Source: FEN-1191 sp036490715
Lineage (GTDB): Bacteria; Pseudomonadota; Gammaproteobacteria; Steroidobacterales; Steroidobacteraceae
Assembly: GCA_036490715.1 (NCBI GenBank)
Contig: DASXDL010000042.1
Location: 1-64,000, forward strand
Length of the DNA: 64,000 bases
Direction: 5' to 3'
Part shown: positions 42,140 through 50,323 of the stretch, piece by piece
Position numbering within the stretch: the first letter of the stretch is position 1
Layout: each line of letters starts with the position of its first letter
Program-made: the position numbers and the translations under genes
Notes under the pieces: generated by a model
Told to the model about the DNA's origin: nothing
Database searches by the model: none
The model's input: only the letters and a program-made list of their open reading frames with translations

Positions 42140-44098
42140 CTACAGCGTCAGGCGCAGGCCGCCGAAGTAGCCGCGTGGTATCGCGCCGTAGCCGAACACC
42201 GGCTCGGCCAGATCATCGAACACATTCTCGACCCGCGCGAAAAGCTGCAGGTGCGCGCTGAGCGCGTAGCTGGCATCCAGGTTGACGGTTGCGGTGCGTC
42301 CCAGCGGGATGGTGTTGGCGGCGTCATCAAAGCGCGCCCCGACGTAGCCAAGACTCGCCCCGAGCGACCTGCCCGCACGCGGCGTCCAGGTCAGACCCAC
42401 ATTGGCGGAGATATGCGGCCGGCGCGCCAGCTGCAGGCCGGTGGTCGTATCGATCGGTTGCATGTTGGTGTAGTTGACCCAGGCATTGAGCGCATGCCCG
42501 AGCTTCGCGGCCAGCTCGGCCTCGTAGCCGCTGACGCGCAACCGGCCGACGTTGTAGTAGTAGCCGAATGGTCGCAGCGCGCAGTTCGGATCTGAGCCCG
42601 CGAAGCAATCATTGAAGTCGATCTCGTTCTGCTCGTGGCGGTGAAAGTAGGTCAGCGACGCGCGCAGCCGCCGATCCAGCAGCAGCTGGTCGGCGCCGGC
42701 CTCGAAGCCATCGGAGGTCTCGGCCTTGAGCGCGGTGCTCGGGTTGGAGTAGGGCGAGAACAGCTGGTAGAGGGTCGGTGCCTTGAAGCCGCCGCCGTAG
42801 TTGGCCCGCAGGATGGTGCCGCCGTCGAATAGCTGCCAGGCGGCGGCGAGCTTGACTGTGGTGTGGCTACCAAACTCATTGTCATCGTCGTAGCGCACGC
42901 CGCCGGTCAAGGTCAGCACGCGCGCCAGCGTGCTCTGCCACTCACCGTAGTAGCCGGTCACGTGGTCGCGGCCTCGGATCGGCGCGTTGGCCGGATCGGG
43001 CAGGCTGTCGGTGCTGAGCGTGGTGAGTTCGCGCTCGGCACCGAAGCTCAGTTCATTGGCGCTGCCGGCTTCCAGCACGCCCTGGTATTCGAGCCGCGTG
43101 GCGTTGCCCGAAGCGTAGAAGTTCTCGGCCGGCGTGAACGCGAACGTCACCGGATCGAACAGGCCGAAGAAGCGGCGCTCGGCGGCGCTGGCGACCACGG
43201 CGATGCGCTGGCTGAGATGGCCGTCAAACAACGAGGCGTTGAGGCCGGCGTAACCGGCGCGCAGATAGTTCTGGCCGAATTCCGGATCGTCCTGGAAGGT
43301 GTAGCTCGGCGGCGGATAGCCGTCGATTTCGGTGCGCGAGCGCAGATAGAAGCCGCGCAGGTCGACACTCAGTATCTCACCCATGTGCAGGCGCAGGTTG
43401 GCGGTGGCGCCGAGGTTCAGGTAGCCGTCCGGCTCATGATTGCCGTTGCGCTCATCGGCGGCGGAGATGCCGCCGGTGTCGTAGTAGTTGATCGCGCCGC
43501 CGTACTCCAGTGCGCCGTTGGTGCCGTTGGCAGCGGCGTTGAACTCGTAGCTGTCGAACGATCCTCCTTGCGCCTGCACGCGCGCCGCGAATGGGCTGGG
43601 ACCGCCGCGCTGGGTCAGGATGTTGACCACGCCGCCGATCGCATCGCTGCCGTAGAGCGTCGACTGGGGTCCACGCAGCACCTCGATGCGGGCAATGTTG
43701 TTGCTGAGCAGGTCCCCCAGTACCGCGCTGCCGTCGGGCGCACTCGGATCGTTGATGCGGATGCCGTCGATGAGCACCAGCGACTCACCCGGTTCGGCGC
43801 CGCGTATATAGAGACTGGTGGACTGACCCTGACCGCCGTTGCGTGACACGGTCAGGCCCGGGATCTGCGCCAGGACGTCGGTCACGGCCACGATCTGCCG
43901 CTGGTCAAGACCGTCAGCCGTGATCACCGAGATCGAGCTGCCGGTGCGATCGAGCGGCTGCGCGGTGCGCGTGGCACCGACCACGACCTGTTGCAGATCG
44001 GCGGCAGCGCCGGCGTCGGTTTGGGCGCCGGATGGCAGTGAAACCGCCCACGCACACAGCATCAGGGCGACGCTGGTCGCCTTAAGATAAGAGTTCAT
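42140..44098 (-). CDS. btuB: TonB-dependent vitamin B12 receptor
   Basis: Outer-membrane cobalamin transporter, 652 residues. Signal peptide (about residues 1-25, ending SLPSGAQ), TonB box-like DLQQVVVGATRT, plug domain (SLYIRGAEPGESLVLIDGIRINDPSAP; IEVLRGPQSTLYGSDAIGGVVNI) and a 22-strand type barrel ending GYFGGLRLTL. The assignment as BtuB and not another TonB receptor rests on the cobalamin riboswitch in its leader and the adjacent adenosyltransferase. The start has GGAAAGG, which can be masked by the riboswitch region. Confidence 0.93.
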   Translation of the reverse strand: MNSYLKATSVALMLCAWAVSLPSGAQTDAGAAADLQQVVVGATRTAQPLDRTGSSISVITADGLDQRQIVAVTDVLAQIPGLTVSRNGGQGQSTSLYIRGAEPGESLVLIDGIRINDPSAPDGSAVLGDLLSNNIARIEVLRGPQSTLYGSDAIGGVVNILTQRGGPSPFAARVQAQGGSFDSYEFNAAANGTNGALEYGGAINYYDTGGISAADERNGNHEPDGYLNLGATANLRLHMGEILSVDLRGFYLRSRTEIDGYPPPSYTFQDDPEFGQNYLRAGYAGLNASLFDGHLSQRIAVVASAAERRFFGLFDPVTFAFTPAENFYASGNATRLEYQGVLEAGSANELSFGAERELTTLSTDSLPDPANAPIRGRDHVTGYYGEWQSTLARVLTLTGGVRYDDDNEFGSHTTVKLAAAWQLFDGGTILRANYGGGFKAPTLYQLFSPYSNPSTALKAETSDGFEAGADQLLLDRRLRASLTYFHRHEQNEIDFNDCFAGSDPNCALRPFGYYYNVGRLRVSGYEAELAAKLGHALNAWVNYTNMQPIDTTTGLQLARRPHISANVGLTWTPRAGRSLGASLGYVGARFDDAANTIPLGRTATVNLDASYALSAHLQLFARVENVFDDLAEPVFGYGAIPRGYFGGLRLTL

Positions 44099-44104
44099 TA
44101 TTTA

Positions 44105-44156
44105 AGCCTTTCCATGCACGCCCGCATGGTCCGAAGCGATCGACGCCCGGAAGGCT
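44105..44156 (-). promoter_or_regulatory. ribosome-site sequestering stem of the btuB leader
   Basis: On the minus strand AGCCTTCC (44149-44156) can pair with GGAAAGGCT (44105-44113), which contains the btuB ribosome-binding site, with one bulge. This is what a translational cobalamin riboswitch uses to switch off its gene. Confidence 0.5.
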
Positions 44157-44224
44157 GAAGAGGTGTGAAGGCCAGGCGCTGCGACGCCGTGCCCGCAACG
44201 CCCACCGCGCGACCGGGAACTGTG

Positions 44225-44405
44225 CTCGTCAGGCCGGTCTCCGGGCTTGCGGACGTGGCGCTCCTTATCGGAGAGCCGGCTGCATCGCCTTCCCACACCC
44301 GATCGGGCGCAGTGGCTATCGATGCAGTGTCGTATCGCTTACCGTTGCGGGGGCAGCGCCGGAATGACGCAGAACTTGCGTTTCACCGGCTTCCCGAGCA
44401 CCTGG
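44225..44405 (-). promoter_or_regulatory. cobalamin riboswitch upstream of btuB
   Basis: Read on the minus strand the leader has all the hallmarks: GGGAAGCCGGTGAAA (44381-44395), CGCTGCCCCCGCAACGGT (44341-44358) and the B12 box AAGCCCGGAGACCGGCCT (44231-44248). Adenosylcobalamin or a related corrinoid would bind and repress btuB and the adenosyltransferase behind it. Exact edges are approximate. Confidence 0.92.
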
Positions 44406-44415
44406 CGAGTGGCGG

Positions 44416-44445
44416 ACTTTAGGCAAGCGCCGCTGCAGCTGTCAA
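44416..44445 (-). promoter_or_regulatory. promoter of the btuB riboswitch transcript
   Basis: Minus strand TTGACA (44440-44445, perfect -35), an 18-base spacer and TAAAGT (44416-44421). Transcription would begin near 44408, right at the 5' edge of the riboswitch, which supports both calls. Confidence 0.7.
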
Positions 44446-44478
44446 CGTGTATAGGATGACGTCACCGGACCGGTAGCT

Positions 44479-45246
44479 ATGGCTTCAAAAGAACTGCAAG
44501 CGGCGCTCGACGCCGCCCGCGCCGCCGCCGAGGTGATCCAGGGCTTCTACCGGCGCAACCTCGCGGTGCGCATCAAGGCCGACAAGTCGCCGGTCACGGA
44601 AGCCGACGTGCGCGCCGAGCAGGTGATCTATGAACTGCTGCACGCGCGCTTTCCGGACTATGGTTTCTACGGCGAGGAGACCGGCCGGCACGCACCGGAC
44701 GCCGACAACATCTGGCTGGTCGATCCGATCGATGGCACCAAATCGTTCGTGCGCGACAGCCCGTTCTTCTCCACCCAGATCGCGCTGATGCGTGCCGGGC
44801 AGCTGGTGCTGGGGGTGTCCTGTGCGTCCGCCTACGGCGAGCTGGCCTGGGCGGAACAGGGCGGTGGTGCGTTTCTCGACGGCGCGCCCATTCGCGTCAG
44901 TGGCATCGGCGACGTCGGCGAGGCGTTTCTGTCGATTGGCAACTTCAAGTCGCTGACGACCAGCCGCAGCAGCTGGGAGCGTTTCGGGGCGCTGGCGACC
45001 CGCGTCAGCCGGCTGCGCGGCTACGGCGACTTTCTGCACTATCACCTGCTGGCTCGCGGCGCGCTCGACATCGTGCTGGAATCGGACATCAACATCCTCG
45101 ATATCGCCGCGCTCACGGTGCTGGTGCGCGAGGCCGGTGGTCGCGTGACCGACCTGTCCGGCGCCGACATCGGACTGCACAGTACGACCATCCTGGCGAC
45201 CAACGGCGCGCTGCACGAACCGGTGCTGGCCGCCATGCGCCAATAG
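44479..45246 (+). CDS. inositol monophosphatase family protein (possibly histidinol-phosphatase)
   Basis: Mg-dependent phosphatase of 255 residues. Motif 1 ...YGFYGEETGRH with the metal Glu, motif WLVDPIDGTKSFVRDSPFFS, and the C-terminal metal site ESDINILDIAALTVLVREAGG. The T-K-S-F-V-R-D and D-I-x-I-L-D-I-A versions resemble HisN-type histidinol-phosphate phosphatases more than SuhB, but substrate cannot be assigned from sequence alone. It diverges from btuB and converges with the ABC ATPase gene. Confidence 0.87.
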   Translation: MASKELQAALDAARAAAEVIQGFYRRNLAVRIKADKSPVTEADVRAEQVIYELLHARFPDYGFYGEETGRHAPDADNIWLVDPIDGTKSFVRDSPFFSTQIALMRAGQLVLGVSCASAYGELAWAEQGGGAFLDGAPIRVSGIGDVGEAFLSIGNFKSLTTSRSSWERFGALATRVSRLRGYGDFLHYHLLARGALDIVLESDINILDIAALTVLVREAGGRVTDLSGADIGLHSTTILATNGALHEPVLAAMRQ

Positions 45247-45253
45247 CGGCAGG

Positions 45254-46036
45254 CTAGGCGTTGATGAAGGCGCGTCGCGGCGGCGCGCCCAGCGCGCAGA
45301 TCGGTGTCAGGTACAGCGCCGACAGCTCCTCGGGCGTGAGCACTTCGGCCACCGGACCGAGCCGATAGCGACCATCGCCGTATAGCAATAGTGCGCGATC
45401 GGCGAAGCGCTCGGCCAGCGTCGGATCGTGCAGCGTCGCCATCACGCTGGCACCCTCGCCGCACAGCTCGCGAAAGATCTCGAGCACCTGCAGCTGGTGA
45501 TGCGGATCCAGGTGGTTGGTCGGTTCATCGAGCAGGTAGACCTGCGGCTGCTGCGCCAGCAACGCCGCCATCGCCGCGCGGCGCTGCTCGCCGCCCGAAA
45601 GCGTCGCCAGCGAGCGGCGCGCACAGTCGCCCAGGCCGACGCGCTGCAGGGCCGACTGCGCGATCGCCAGATCCTGCGCGCCTTCACGCTGCCAGAACTT
45701 CAGATGTGGGTGGCGCCCGATCAGCACCGATTCGAGCGCGGCCAGCGCCAGCGATTCTTCCCGGTCCTGCAGCAGTAGCCCGAGACGCCGCGCGATCTGC
45801 AGCCGCGACAGCGACGCCAGCTCACGCCCCTCGAGCAGCACGCGTCCGGCGGCCGCGGCATTCAGGCCGGCCAGAGCGTGCAACGTCAGGGTCTTGCCGC
45901 TGCCGTTGCGACCCAGGATCGCGAGGAATTCGCCGCGGCGTAGCTGCAGTGCCAGCTCATGCACCAACACTCGACCGCCGGCCACGATCGAGAGACTTTC
46001 GGCCGTCAGCGCGTCGGGCGTCGCCTGAGCGTTCAC
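45254..46036 (-). CDS. ABC transporter ATP-binding protein, BtuD/FecE type
   Basis: Cytosolic ATPase of 260 residues that would power uptake of vitamin B12 or a similar chelate. Walker A LGRNGSGKTLT, Q-loop LLLQDRE, ABC signature LSGGEQRRAAMA, Walker B VYLLDEPTNHLD and switch His TLHDPT are complete. The GTG overlaps the pdxH stop (GTGA). The likely permease (47951-48922) is on the same strand but separated by pdxH and the plus-strand tyrA. With btuB and the adenosyltransferase near by, cobalamin is the best guess for the substrate. Confidence 0.88.
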   Translation of the reverse strand: MNAQATPDALTAESLSIVAGGRVLVHELALQLRRGEFLAILGRNGSGKTLTLHALAGLNAAAAGRVLLEGRELASLSRLQIARRLGLLLQDREESLALAALESVLIGRHPHLKFWQREGAQDLAIAQSALQRVGLGDCARRSLATLSGGEQRRAAMAALLAQQPQVYLLDEPTNHLDPHHQLQVLEIFRELCGEGASVMATLHDPTLAERFADRALLLYGDGRYRLGPVAEVLTPEELSALYLTPICALGAPPRRAFINA

Positions 46037-46722
46037 GGCTGCAGTCGGGTCGCGCTCCAGGGACTGCCCTGGTAACCCCCGGTGGCGCGCGTCAGCGTGC
46101 GCGTCCAGCGCGCCCGATCGTGCAGGCGCCCGGCGCCTTCGACCCACAGCTCCACCGCCTGCACCCACAGGTGGTATCCGCCCCAGTGCGGTGGCCGCGG
46201 AATGGCAATCCCCGGATCGGGCGCGGTGGCGTCGCTGCTGGTTGGCGAGGGCGCGCCGAAACGTTGCGCGGCGTCACTCGCCGCCCGGATCAGCTCGGCG
46301 CGCGAGCCGATCGGTGCGCTCTGCTCGCTGGCCCAGGCGCCGATGCGGCTCTGCCAGGCGCGCGAGGCGAAATAGATATCGCTCTCGGCGGCGGTGACTG
46401 GTGTCACCCGGCCTTCGAGCCGCACCTGCCGGCGCAGTGCATCCCAGTGGATCACCGCGGCGGCGCGCGGGTTGGCGTCCAGTTCCGCGCCCTTGCGCGA
46501 ACGATAGTTGGTGTAGAAGGTCACGAAGCCGGCATCCTCGCGGATGTCCTTGCACAGCACCACGCGCGCCGACGGCGAACCATCCGCGGCCACGGTGGCC
46601 AGCACCATCGAGTTCGGGTTGAGCTGCACGCGCGCGCGGCTCGCCTGTGCCATCCAGTCCGCTACCAGCGCCAGCGGATCGCCGGGCAGCGGTTCGGGCA
46701 AAAACTCCTCGTGCAGCGTCAT
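46033..46722 (-). CDS. pdxH: pyridoxamine 5'-phosphate oxidase
   Basis: FMN-dependent enzyme that makes pyridoxal 5'-phosphate, 229 residues. Conserved: LNPNSMVLATVAADGSPSARVVLCKDI, FYTNYRSRKGAELDANPRAA, QVRLEGRV, and the C-terminal PPHWGGYHL. The C-terminal end reads W-S-A-T-R-L-Q-P where the family ends R-L-x-P, so it is complete. It overlaps the ABC ATPase gene by 4 bases and diverges from tyrA. Confidence 0.94.
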   Translation of the reverse strand: MTLHEEFLPEPLPGDPLALVADWMAQASRARVQLNPNSMVLATVAADGSPSARVVLCKDIREDAGFVTFYTNYRSRKGAELDANPRAAAVIHWDALRRQVRLEGRVTPVTAAESDIYFASRAWQSRIGAWASEQSAPIGSRAELIRAASDAAQRFGAPSPTSSDATAPDPGIAIPRPPHWGGYHLWVQAVELWVEGAGRLHDRARWTRTLTRATGGYQGSPWSATRLQP

Positions 46723-46759
46723 GGCCCGATGGTAACGGGCCCAAAGCCCGGGTGCACAC

Positions 46760-46787
46760 TTGCGAGCGGCCGGGCCCAGACTATAAA
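46760..46787 (+). promoter_or_regulatory. promoter of tyrA
   Basis: TTGCGA (46760-46765), 16 bases, TATAAA (46782-46787). The transcript would start near 46794, leaving a leader of about 25 bases with AGGA before the ATG at 46819. Confidence 0.55.
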
Positions 46788-46818
46788 AGGGTGCACCGTA
46801 CCCGACAGGAACTTCGTC

Positions 46819-47928
46819 ATGACCCTCGAGGAGCTACGCCGCCGTCTGGATGAACTCGACCGGCAGCTGCTGCAGACCATCGCCGAGCGCCAAGCGACCA
46901 GCCGCGAGATTGCGCGCGTCAAGCGCGCCACCGGCTATCCCACCCGCGACTATGCGCGTGAGCGCGACGTCATCGTCGGCGCACGGGCGCGCGCCGAGGC
47001 CGTCGGGGTCTCGGGCGATCTGGCCGAGAGCATGCTGCGGCTGCTGATTCGTTCCTCGCTCACCACCCAGGAGCAGGCCAGCGTCGCCGCGCACGGCAGC
47101 GGCAGCGGCCGGCGCGCGCTGGTGATCGGCGGCGCCGGCAAGATGGGCGGTTGGTTCGCGCAGTTCCTGACCTCGCAGGGCTTCGACGTCGAGATCGCCG
47201 ATCCGAATGTCACCGCCGGCAGCGCCAAGACGATGGCCGACTGGCGCAGCTCAGCATTGACGCACGATTACATCGTGGTGGCAGCGCCGCTCGGCATCAC
47301 CAACACGATCTTGCAACAGATCGCGCAGCGCAAACCCGCCGGCGTGGTATTCGATCTCGGCTCGCTCAAATCGCCGCTGCGAGCCGGGCTGGATGCGCTG
47401 CGCACCGCCGGCGTCGCGGTCACTTCGCTGCATCCGATGTTCGGACCGAACACCGAGCTGCTGTCGGGGCGGCACGTGATCTTCATCGATCTGGGTAGCG
47501 CGCCGGCGCTGGCGCAGGCCCGCAGCCTGTTCGGCGCCACCATGGCCGAGCAGGTGGTCATGGGACTGGATGAACATGACCGGCTGATCGCGTACGTGCT
47601 GGGGCTGTCGCATGCGCTCAACATCGCCTTCTTTACCGCCTTGGCGGAGAGTGGCGAGGCCGCGCCACGCCTGGTGCAGCTCTCCAGCACCACGTTTGAT
47701 GCGCAGTTCGATATCGCCAGCGATGTCGCGGCCGAGAGCCCGGAGCTGTACTTCGAGATTCAGTGCCTGAACGACTTCGGCGCCGAGTCGCTCGATGCGC
47801 TGGCGCGCGCGGTCGAGTCGGTGCGCAGCGCGGTGGCCAGCGGCGATCAGGCACGCTTCTCGGCGTTGATGCGCCAGGGGCTCGAGTACGTCAAGGGGCG
47901 GCGCGAAACCTCGGCACGCCGGGCGTAA
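46819..47928 (+). CDS. tyrA: bifunctional chorismate mutase/prephenate dehydrogenase
   Basis: Tyrosine synthesis enzyme of 369 residues (E. coli TyrA has 373). The chorismate mutase domain occupies about residues 1-90 (LEELRRRLDELDRQLLQTIAERQATSREIARVKR), then the NAD-binding prephenate dehydrogenase domain: RALVIGGAGKMGGWFAQFL, DLGSLKSPL, SLHPMFGPNTELLSGRHVIF, GLSHALNIAF. The ATG at 46819 agrees with the normal start of the mutase domain; the very long open frame upstream is antisense to pdxH and the ABC gene. Confidence 0.96.
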   Translation: MTLEELRRRLDELDRQLLQTIAERQATSREIARVKRATGYPTRDYARERDVIVGARARAEAVGVSGDLAESMLRLLIRSSLTTQEQASVAAHGSGSGRRALVIGGAGKMGGWFAQFLTSQGFDVEIADPNVTAGSAKTMADWRSSALTHDYIVVAAPLGITNTILQQIAQRKPAGVVFDLGSLKSPLRAGLDALRTAGVAVTSLHPMFGPNTELLSGRHVIFIDLGSAPALAQARSLFGATMAEQVVMGLDEHDRLIAYVLGLSHALNIAFFTALAESGEAAPRLVQLSSTTFDAQFDIASDVAAESPELYFEIQCLNDFGAESLDALARAVESVRSAVASGDQARFSALMRQGLEYVKGRRETSARRA

Positions 47929-47950
47929 CGCGCGCGCCGCGCGCAGCGCC

Positions 47951-48922
47951 TTAGCGCGCGCGCTGACGCAGCATCAAAATGAAGACCGGGGCGCCGATCA
48001 GCGCCATCACCGCGCCCACCGGCAGCTGGCGCGGCTCGGCCACGGTGCGCCCGATCAGGTCAGCCAGGCACAGCAAGCTGCCGCCGGCGAGCGCCGCGGC
48101 CGGCGCGATCACCCGATGATCGCTAGTGTGAAGGCCGAGGCGCACGAGGTGCGGCGCGATCAGCCCAACGAAGCCGATCATGCCGCCGCCGATGACGGCG
48201 ATCGAGGTCAGTGCTGCACTGAGCACGAACACCGACAGGCGCGCGGCCCCGGGCGAGATGCCCACCGTGACGCTGTGACGCTCGCCGGATCCGAGCACGT
48301 TGAGCCAGCGGCCGCCGACGAACGCCAGTACCAGCGTGGCGCCGGCAGCGATCAGCAGCAGCACCGGCCGCTGCGCCCAGCTCAGGTCGCCGGCCAGCCA
48401 GAACACCATGCCGCGCAGCTGACCGTTGTCGGCCAGCGTCAGTAACACCGTCAGCACCGCACCGCAGGCGCTGGCAAATACCACTCCGCACAGCAGCAGG
48501 CGCGTGGCGCCACCGCCGCGCGCCAGCAGCAGCACCGCGAGCGCAACCAGGGTGCCACCGGCGGTGGCGTACGAATGCATGGCCGCGACTCCGGCGCCGA
48601 GCAGCATCCCGGACAGTGCGCCGATGGCCGCGCCGCCCGACACGCCCAGCACCAGCGGATCGGCCAGCGGATTGCGGAACAGTGCCTGCAGCAACACCCC
48701 CGATAGCGCCAGCAGGCTGCCGACGGCGAACCCGGCAATGGCGCGCGGCAGCCGCACCGTCTGCACGATCATGCGGCTGAAGTCATCGCCGCCGCCGAAT
48801 GCCGCGCGCAGCGCCGTGGCCGGCGTCAGCCCGGCCGAACCCACCAGCAGCGCCGCGCCCAGGATGGCCAGGCTCACGGCCGCAAGGGCTGCCAGGCCCC
48901 ACCAGTACTGGTTTCGCATCAT
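47951..48922 (-). CDS. FecCD/BtuC family ABC permease
   Basis: Inner-membrane permease of 323 residues with about ten hydrophobic segments. Family signatures: VRLPRAIAGFAVGSLLALSGVLLQALFRNPLADPLVLGVSGGAAIGA, FWLAGDLSWA, and GMIGFVGLIAPHLVRL. This family imports iron-siderophore, heme or B12. The neighbourhood points to cobalamin, and the BtuD-type ATPase lies 1.9 kb away on the same strand. No periplasmic binding protein (BtuF) was found in the window. The start is one of two adjacent ATGs (48922 or 48919). Confidence 0.9.
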   Translation of the reverse strand: MMRNQYWWGLAALAAVSLAILGAALLVGSAGLTPATALRAAFGGGDDFSRMIVQTVRLPRAIAGFAVGSLLALSGVLLQALFRNPLADPLVLGVSGGAAIGALSGMLLGAGVAAMHSYATAGGTLVALAVLLLARGGGATRLLLCGVVFASACGAVLTVLLTLADNGQLRGMVFWLAGDLSWAQRPVLLLIAAGATLVLAFVGGRWLNVLGSGERHSVTVGISPGAARLSVFVLSAALTSIAVIGGGMIGFVGLIAPHLVRLGLHTSDHRVIAPAAALAGGSLLCLADLIGRTVAEPRQLPVGAVMALIGAPVFILMLRQRAR

Positions 48923-48967
48923 CGGCTTAGGGTACCGGATGCAGGTCGCATCCACCCGCTCGGTCGC

Positions 48968-48996
48968 TTGAGCGGCCCGCGTCGGCGGGGTAAAAG
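48968..48996 (+). promoter_or_regulatory. promoter of rppH giving a leaderless transcript
   Basis: TTGAGC (48968-48973), a 17-base spacer, TAAAAG (48991-48996); the -10 ends 6 bases before the ATG at 49003 and no ribosome site is present. Confidence 0.55.
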
Positions 48997-49002
48997 TGTC
49001 CC

Positions 49003-49560
49003 ATGAGCGACGTGATCGATCGCGACGGGTTTCGTGCCAACGTCGGCATGATGCTGCTGTCCGGGGACGGCCGCCTGTTCATTGCGCGGCGGGCCGGCGG
49101 CCGCGGCTGGCAGTTCCCCCAGGGCGGCATGCGGCGCGGCGAGAGCGACGAGGAATCGCTCTATCGGGAACTGCGCGAGGAGATTGGCCTAGGCCCACAG
49201 GACGTGCAGATCGTCGGCCGCACGCGCCACTGGCTGCGCTATCGCCTGCCGTCGCGATACGTGCGTCACAATGTGAAGCCCTTATGTCTAGGCCAGAAGC
49301 AGCGCTGGTTTCTGCTGCGGGTGCAGAGCGCCGAGGTCAGTTTCCGCTTCGATCTGACCTCGCAGCCGGAGTTTGACCGCTGGCGCTGGGTAGACTACTG
49401 GCAGCCAGTCCGCGAGGTGATCTATTTCAAGCGCGCAGTCTATACCCGGGCGCTGCACGAGCTCGGCCCGCTGGCCTTCCCCGACGGTCCGCCGCCCTAC
49501 CCATCCTGGTGGCGCCGGCGCGCCGATCCAGCGTCACCTGCCGCCTCCGCGGCGCAGTGA
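49003..49560 (+). CDS. rppH: RNA pyrophosphohydrolase
   Basis: Nudix hydrolase that removes pyrophosphate from mRNA 5' ends and starts 5'-end-dependent decay. It has 185 residues: MSDVIDRDGFRANVGMMLL at the start, GWQFPQGGMRRGES and the full Nudix box (GGMRRGESDEESLYRELREE...), RYVRHNVKPLCLGQKQRWFLL, and FDRWRWVDYWQPVREVIYFKR. The C-terminal 20 residues are variable. Two cell-envelope genes follow on the same strand. Confidence 0.95.
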   Translation: MSDVIDRDGFRANVGMMLLSGDGRLFIARRAGGRGWQFPQGGMRRGESDEESLYRELREEIGLGPQDVQIVGRTRHWLRYRLPSRYVRHNVKPLCLGQKQRWFLLRVQSAEVSFRFDLTSQPEFDRWRWVDYWQPVREVIYFKRAVYTRALHELGPLAFPDGPPPYPSWWRRRADPASPAASAAQ

Positions 49561-49576
49561 CTGAAGGGCGGCGCCC

Positions 49577-50302
49577 ATGGAGATTCCGGGCAGGCTGGTC
49601 GTCCGCACCTACGCGCCCGCACGCCGCTGGATCACGCTGGCGATCCTGATGCTGCTGAGCGCGCTGGCTCTGTACGTGGCCTTCGAACTGGGTCGCTACA
49701 AGGCCGGCTATGACGCCATGCAGGCCGCCGCCGAGCGCGAGGCCCTGCAACAGCAGATCAGCCAGCTGCAGCAGAGCGAACACGAGACCCGGATCAAGCT
49801 GGCCGCCGCCGAGGAGGGCCGCGTGGCCGAGGTGCGCGAGCGCTCCGAGCTGGCGCGTACCATCGGCGAGCTGCAGGCGCAGGTGGAAACCCAGCAGCAG
49901 GACGTCGAGTTCTATCGCGGGGTGCTGGCGCAGCCAGGCCAGCTGCAGGAGGTGCTGGTCGGGGTGCAGCAGTTTCACATCGCGCCGCTGCCGGGCCTGC
50001 AGAAGTACGCGCTGCGCTTCAGCTTGAGCCGCCTGCAGCGTCCCGGCGAGCCGATCAGCGGCGACCTGGGGATTACCGTCGATGGCACCCGCGACGGCGG
50101 CCCGGTGAGTGCCGACCTGGCGCTGCTGACCGGAGGTCAGAACCAGCTCGGCTTCAATTTCCGCTACACCACCGGCGTCGATCAGCCGGTCACGCTGCCG
50201 GCGGATTTCAAACCGGATCGCGTCACCATTGAAGTGCGACCGGAACACAAGGGTGTGGCACCCTATCGACGTACGTTCGTCTGGACCGTCGATCCGAACT
50301 GA
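49577..50302 (+). CDS. DUF6776 family coiled-coil membrane protein
   Basis: Bitopic inner-membrane protein of 241 residues: cytosolic N-terminus, one membrane helix at about 19-38 (TLAILMLLSALALYVAFELG), a periplasmic coiled coil of about 75 residues (glutamine/glutamate heptads), and a C-terminal beta-rich domain (ALRFSLSRLQRP ... RRTFVWTVDP). Function unknown. It is paired with the following bactofilin gene (21-base gap), which suggests a joint structural role. The ATG has AGGGCGGC upstream. Confidence 0.8.
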   Translation: MEIPGRLVVRTYAPARRWITLAILMLLSALALYVAFELGRYKAGYDAMQAAAEREALQQQISQLQQSEHETRIKLAAAEEGRVAEVRERSELARTIGELQAQVETQQQDVEFYRGVLAQPGQLQEVLVGVQQFHIAPLPGLQKYALRFSLSRLQRPGEPISGDLGITVDGTRDGGPVSADLALLTGGQNQLGFNFRYTTGVDQPVTLPADFKPDRVTIEVRPEHKGVAPYRRTFVWTVDPN

Positions 50303-50323
50303 AGCCGCCGGCGGGGGAGGGGC

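Noticed and set aside
45391..46818. A very long open frame upstream of tyrA that would give an 845-residue protein
   Set aside because: It is antisense to pdxH and the ABC ATPase gene, has low-complexity Arg/Ala/Pro composition typical of GC-rich shadow frames, and tyrA has its own promoter and start at 46819.
47925..47965. GC-rich inverted segments between the convergent tyrA and permease genes as a terminator
   Set aside because: The alternating GCGC sequence can pair with itself in many registers and has no T run on either side, so a specific hairpin cannot be supported.
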